In this document: one piece after another, positions 58,614-64,000 of the stretch | How positions within the stretch are numbered: the stretch's first letter is position 1 | Layout of the letters: the number at the start of each line of letters is the position of its first letter | NCBI GenBank assembly: GCA_030737835.1 | Contig: CM060857.1 | Span: 9,636,797 to 9,700,796 of the forward strand | Length of the DNA: 64,000 nucleotides | Direction of reading: 5' to 3' | Source: Acorus gramineus | Taxonomy: Eukaryota > Streptophyta > Magnoliopsida > Acorales > Acoraceae | Notes under the pieces: generated by a model | Databases searched by the model: none | What the model was told of the DNA's origin: nothing | What the model saw: the letters and a program-made list of their open reading frames with translations, nothing else | Position numbers and translations under genes: made by a program

Positions 58614-58799
58614 TTATCCTCATCTTCCATCTCTGTATAGGCTAATGAAAACTCATTTTTTCACCAACTCAATTTTTCAATGTGTAATACAAAGGCCTTG
58701 CTAGTTGGGACTTTGTATACCAAAAAAAAAAAAAAAAATTCCAAATTCACACTTTGGACTGTAGGATGTTTTTGTTCTTGGATTGTTTAGTTTCCATCT

Positions 58800-59310
58800 C
58801 CGGTAAAAACTAGTGAATTATTAAAAGTCCCCTGTAAAAAATAAGTTTATTATTTACCCCTTACAAAGTTATTGCATCTTATTAAAAAAATTCAATGTTT
58901 AGTTTATACCCCTTATAAATAAATAAATTATTTAAAAACCCATCCAAATACACATCATTATTTTAAGAACCATCAAATGCGGATTTTCATTATCTTCATA
59001 AGATTCACATACGTTTAATCTATTGCAGTTATTTCGTATCAATCATCTTTTAATAGTTTTTATAATAGGAGATATAACTAAACATTTTGTAAAGGCTGCT
59101 ACAATGTACAGGAGTCTTAAAATAATAATATTATTTTAGAGCGGTTTTTTAATAATTCACCTGTTTAGGAGGGGCTGAAAATAAATAACCAGAAATTGTT
59201 AGGTTTTTTCAATAAGATGTAATTACTTTAAGGGGGTTAATAATCAATTCAATTTTTTGTGGAGTTTTTTTTTATAATATGCTTGTTTCACATAGGGTGG
59301 GAATTAAATT
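58800..59310. repeat. Inverted-repeat element, approximate ends
   Basis: Left-arm words (GTGAATTATTAAAAGTCCC, TATTTACCCCTTACAAAG, TGCATCTTATTAAAAAAATT) and right-arm words (CAATAAGATGTAATTACTTT, TTAATAATTCACCTG) are inverted relatives. Copy A of the segmental duplication lacks it. Exact ends and target duplication not resolved. Confidence 0.4.
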
Positions 59311-59716
59311 ACTTTTTTTTTTTTTTGTTAATGCATCTAATAAATTTATTGTATATGTGTACTAACAAATATAATATGCTAGGCCTGCACACAAGATCTG
59401 GTCCATTTTGTCTCTCATTTAGTTCACGGTTTTAAATATCACTTTAAATATCACGTCAAAATATGTGATGTATTTTTTATTTTTTTTTGTCACTAAACAA
59501 AATTAAATTATGTCATACCAATTACCTCACCATGCCTCAACCTTTTCTTTTGGACCGGTAATTAAAAAAATATTAATTTTATATACTATAATAATTATTA
59601 TAGTATATACTATTTTTTTAAAGTAGATAAAATTATGGCTGGGAAATCATTTCTAGACCGTAGATAAAATTGAGGATTAAATGCATCACTGCACTTTTTT
59701 CTAATGATATCGTATG

Positions 59717-60613
59717 TAGGCCTGTCAACGGGTCGGGTCTGGACTGGATCGGGGCAGACTCGGATCCAACCTGTAGCAAGACCTGGCAAGTCCGGGTCCA
59801 ATCCAGGACCCGGCGGGTTCTTTAAAATGTGTACCCGGACTCGGACCCGTCGGATCCGAAGGGGTCCGAGTCTGACCCGACCAGAATATGGCTAATAAAA
59901 AAAAAGGAGAGCTCATAAATTTGTTTGCCTTATCATTCTATTAGGAAAATTTTGTATAAAGCATTAGTTTTGAGCTTTCTAAACTGGCGTTCTGACATTA
60001 TGTTTGAACATATTTTTGTACAATTCAAAACAATAAACACTAACATATAACATTCAAGGTAAACAAAAATTTAAACAATATAACAATGAACAAAAAGGGA
60101 GAGCTAATGGTTATTTGTGTCACAAAATAAACGTTCAAAACAATAGACACTACATATTAATCTAAACAACATTCAAAACAATAAACACTAACACATTAAC
60201 CTAAACAATGAACATAAATCATGCAACAAACCAATTAATTATACAAATTCAAAAGCTAATAAACTAATAAGGCTTGTCAACGGATGGGTTTGATTAGTTA
60301 TGGGTTATGATTTATGGGCTTGGTTATGGACTTATGGATACAAAAATGAGTTAAAATTTATACTTATAACTTGATAAATAAGAAACAAAATTATGGGTCA
60401 ACTAATACTAATAGTCTTGTAATATATGAGCATATACTAATAAAACAGTCAGGTCTCGGGTCCGACTGGTCGGGGCGGGATGGACCCAGACCCGACCCGT
60501 TTGTATGTTCGGATCCACCAGATCAGGTCCAAATCAAGTCGAATATATTACACGTATAATCGAGTTTGGATCAAATCAGATCCGGGTCTGGACCCGACCC
60601 TTTCACAGACCTA
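59717..60613. mobile_element. hAT-like non-autonomous element, 8-base target duplication
   Basis: It starts TAGGCCTGTCAACGGGTCGG and its reversed end is TAGGTCTGTGAAAGGGTCGG. Flanks ATCGTATG (59709-59716) and ATAGTATG (60614-60621) match at 7 of 8 bases. GGGTCC/GACCCG words are dense near both ends, with an AT-rich middle. No transposase frame. Confidence 0.75.
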
Positions 60614-61249
60614 ATAGTATGTCATAGCACTTATCTCACCTTCCCTTATATTATTTTTTCTTCTTTTAGACAAGTACACTTTCCGGACTGTTTGATTTTG
60701 ACACAACCCAACAACCCTCATGGCACGGTGAGAAGCCAGTACAATGTTTTAGTTCCACAACATTACAGTTATTATCCTCCCATCAATTTCAATCATATAT
60801 GAGTTGAAAGTAAACTATCCAAACATGTTTTTATAAAAAAAATTTATATTTTTTATAAATGTATTTATGTAATTCGTTATAGTATATGCTTCATCTTTTT
60901 ATAAAAACACGTATCACATTAGATAAAGTATATTTATTTTTAAAAAATTTAAAACACTTATAAACTGAATTTAAGACTGAAAAATGGACGGAATATAACA
61001 TGATCATGTATCTAAATCAACTCTTATATAGGCCCCAAGGTGCATTTTAAGTTTATCAGCATATTACGTGATAAATTGAACAAAAACTTACATGTAAGTC
61101 CGGGAAGACACAACTTATTTATTTATTTTTTTGTTAAAAAAACTCTGGACGTACACTAATCATTAAACACATAACTCTAAGGGGCCTACAATTATACTGG
61201 GCTACAGCCCATGAACCAAGCCCAATAAGGCTTTATCCACTTTTTTCTC

Positions 61250-61440
61250 TGCATTTAGTTGCGTGATTGCAGTAATCATGAAATCAAACAATTTTACTAT
61301 AACAATTTTTTGCACATAGATTTTAAATAAATAGTGTTAAAAAATTACGATTTTCAAAAGCTAAAAGTGGTCATAATCAGTTTTAAAACTCAGATTCCTG
61401 CATAATCTGTTTTTGTAATCGCACAATCAAATCTACCCTA
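61250..61440. repeat. Dispersed MITE-like repeat (copy 3)
   Basis: GCATTTAGTTGCGTGATTGC at the left, ATAATCTGTTTTTGTAATCG at the right, and a TTTTAAATAAATAGTG core comparable with copies 1 and 2. Confidence 0.5.
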
Positions 61441-61633
61441 AGAAGCGGTGGGTCCTCTACCACGCAAGCAAGCCTCACGAGACCCAGGATGACACAGTTG
61501 GTATCACTGCGTGTCTGTACTAACAGTGGACTAGTATAGTCTTATATTTGAAAGTGTAACCATTGTGGAATCTTATAGCCTAGAAGTGGTGGCCTATGTA
61601 ACTTTTAAAGGGTTGGTGGATCTAAAATATTCA

Positions 61634-62042
61634 ATGTTATTTGGATAGAGACATAGGTAATTCTCGTATTTATGATTTTTCTAAAAATAGATAACTATAC
61701 CAATAGAATAACTGATTTTTTATTTGGTTGTGTTTTTAGTAATTCTCAGCTCATTGAAAAATATAAAAATAAAATTTTTGTTGTTTGATAAATTGTTAAC
61801 AAGGAAGGTGAAAAAATAATTTGACCTGTGGGCTCCATGATCTATAAGAGATGATAATAGTTAATTTGATAATAGGACCCATTTATACCAATGAAATGGA
61901 TTTGGTGGTATAACAAAATTCCAGGTGAGAGTTGAAATACAAATATCAGTTTATTCCTATCTATTATAGCAAAACTATACCCATCTATCTTTCTGTAATT
62001 CCTTCCTATCCTCCTTATGGTCCTATCCAAACAGCCCATAAC
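61634..62042. repeat. Tourist-like MITE copy
   Basis: TTATTTGGATAGAGACATAG at the left and CCTATCCAAACAGCCC at the right are inverted relatives. Internal TTTTATTTGGTTGTGTTTTT and ATTTTTGTTGTTTGAT are shared with 42385-42825. The sequence just before it (61535-61560, CTTATATTTGAAAGTGTAAC) also occurs near 14110-14130. Confidence 0.6.
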
Positions 62043-62105
62043 TAAAGATAAAATTGAAAATAAAAATGTTACAACGGAAGGAATGAACTTAAACAATTTA
62101 AACAC

Positions 62106-64000
62106 TTCCTATTAGTGTATAGATAGATAGATGCAGAAATATGGAATGTTTCGCATGCCATATTGATGCCACGTACCAACCATGACCACACTATATTTTG
62201 AATGTTTTTTTTTTAAATTGATAAAATATTAAAATAGGATTGTTTATGGATCTGAAATTGATCATTAAATTATGCAAGTGGTTTGATAAAATACAAAACA
62301 AAAACACCATTATGTTGTTACTTTCCATTCACTTATTTATTGAAGTTTTTTGTTTCTTTTAAACTAATTTATTAAGAATCGATTTAACTTAAATAAAAAA
62401 TCTCAATAAAATCTGTGGCCAAAAAGCGCAGCCCATATTGAAACCCATATGAGCCATGTAAACATCAAATATTGGACTTAAATGAACTATTAGTTTCTTA
62501 TGATACAACCTAAAAAATGATGGGTTGTAATAACTCTTATGAAAAGCTCACCTACTCTAAAAATCATAAAAACTCAACAGCATCATAAGGTGTAAAACGA
62601 AACATAGCCGAAAGAGTATCAGCAACTGGAAGAATAATTGTGTTCTGGTGGAAGGAGTTCTCTTATGTTTCTTTGGTGAGAAGTTCACCGCTTTTATCTG
62701 GTACACACGCAGACGCATCATCGTTTACTAAAACATCAAAGACAACATCAACTGTGTCAAGCTCATTAAAGTTGGCATCACCCTTGACAACGCGAGCGGC
62801 TACTTCTCCTATTGTGATTACACCTGGTTTCAACGTTCAATATGTTTCTCTAATAATTGGTTATCCTCCAATTTCTCAAACTGATTATTTGGAATGAATT
62901 CTTATGTTTAAATAATATAAAACCAAAGTTGGTCAATTAATGAAGTTTAGAAATATAAATGCAAGTTATCAGGAAAGAGCTGTGAACCAAAATGCATGAA
63001 AGATGTGAATGACACATGTATATGGAATGATATTCATGAGATGCTTGTGAGTATGACTACATATGGGGTTGATCAAAAGACAAAAAAATGGCCCTTTTAT
63101 ATTTTGGTATGTCCATTAATTACTGAAGTAGCCGCTCTAATAAATAATCAAACATCACCAATTAACATGGCTATTGATAGGGTTAAGAAGATATGCAAAC
63201 TGCCCCCTGGGCATATGGAAGAATATTATACAAAATATTCTTATAAAATTTATCAAAAACTCTTATTAGAGTTAAAAATTTATTGTTTTATTGTAAAACT
63301 AATATGCACCAAATCTTGTATGCAATTCATTTTACAGTTATCACGTGTTTTATTTTTTTTTAGAAGTAAATATTTTATGTAATATAGTATATGTTTTTAT
63401 AAAAATAAATTACAAATATAAGAATCGCCAAACCCTAAATGAGTGATCACCTTGGCCCTCAACTGATTAGGACCACTAGAGTAGAAAAATATTTATCAAA
63501 ATTTCTGTGTTAGTGCTCACCAAAAAAATTGATTGGAGTACATATAGGGCCGGCCCATTTGTAAGTGCATATATAGTATGTCCTGTCTAATCCAAATACT
63601 TTTAAGACTGAACTTATATATATTTTAATGAATTGTATATAATAAAAATATCACATGTTTTATTTAATTAAATATATATCTTGATAGCATGTAAGCAAGA
63701 ATTCTAATTGTGGTTGTGTAACAGTATCTTCTAAATGAGTTTGGATCCTCTGCTTGACTGGTTTTGTCATATGATCTGTTTGATTTCTTCTATAAATCTG
63801 TCATGTGTCATCTATTACGACGGATGGATAGGATTTAATCTTCTGGTGAGTCCCACCTTTTTTTTTTTAGGCTGACATCTCGGCAAACTGCATTCTTTTT
63901 GGGGTGGTTGCTTGGATCCCACGTTTTCTCTAACCCAAACTTTTTTATTTTTTTTTCTTTAAAACTTTTTTTTTTATTTAGTCCTTGAGAGCTCACTTTT
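62106..64000. other. AT-rich region, no gene recognised
   Basis: Two open frames stand out slightly from the AT-rich background: 62640-62897 (85 codons, Ser/Thr-rich, GC higher than its surroundings; the reverse strand is also open there, with a GEVAARVVKGDANFNE-like reading) and 62996-63382 (128 codons, WNDIHEMLVSMTTYGVDQ near its start). Neither matches a family I know. They may be decayed exon pieces. The last 600 bases show only AT-rich sequence with T runs. Confidence 0.35.

Larger units (their letters stand above)
58735..60790 (+). repeat. Segmental duplication, copy B (split by two elements)
   Basis: Matches to copy A at 58735-58775 (AATTCACACTTTGGACTG), 59310-59560 (ATCTAATAAATTTATTGTAT, TTTTAAATATCAC) and 60614-60740 (GTCATAGCACTTA, TTTTGACACAACCCAACA, CCCTCATGG). 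Interrupted by an inverted-repeat element (~58800-59310) and the hAT-like element at 59717. Confidence 0.6.

Overview
This is nuclear DNA from a flowering plant. It is AT-rich, has genes with spliced introns, a local cluster of plant-specific tau-class glutathione S-transferase (GSTU) genes, and a dense layer of Ty1/copia, Ty3/gypsy, TRIM-like, MITE, Mutator-like and hAT-like elements. There are no operons, ribosome binding sites or CRISPR arrays. The species cannot be named from the sequence. Only three genes look intact; nearly everything else is transposon or pseudogene.

Layout. 1-3592: two broken copia elements, end to end. 3664-24161: the GST array. A frameshifted minus-strand GST (3664-4416) faces an intact plus-strand GST (14583-15536). 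A second intact GST follows at 18065-19045. A minus-strand exon-1 fragment (20622-20816) faces a third intact GST (23176-24161). The gap between the first facing pair is swollen by insertions: a TRIM-like LTR element (4493-10343, target duplication CATTC) split by a 3.4 kb gypsy solo LTR (4830-8260, ATTAT), and a retrocopy (10575-13160, ATTAGGTGTT) holding a second TRIM-like element (10674-12648, GCTTG).

25757-41782: a minus-strand copia element with a complete 11.25 kb chromovirus-type gypsy element (29182-40435, target duplication GGTAT, LTRs about 3.1 kb) inserted between its gag and protease. 42180-48532: a relic of a plant RNase H-like (RVT_3) domain cut by a Tourist-like MITE and an hAT-like element, then several long-TIR Mutator-like elements, then a TTA-flanked TIR element that carries an antisense, intron-containing piece of a HIPP-type heavy-metal-associated protein gene (captured gene). 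48902-56165: an LTR element remnant, a fourth full-length but dead GST (50067-51109), and a copia element (51182-56003) inserted just behind it, followed by a second copy of the GST 3' end. 56201-64000: a tRNA-derived SINE, another Mutator-like element, an hAT-like element, MITE-like repeats and AT-rich sequence with no gene I recognise.

How it fits together. The host function is glutathione conjugation by tau GSTs: three two-exon genes of 227-228 residues with conserved TATA regions and leaders. The dead or fragmentary copies belong to a different subfamily (STFSHR-type active-site segment) from the intact ones (SPFSQR-type). Target-site duplications let much of the insertion order be read directly. 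All coordinates and motifs were read by eye; family names for elements without proteins rest on termini and target-site duplications only.
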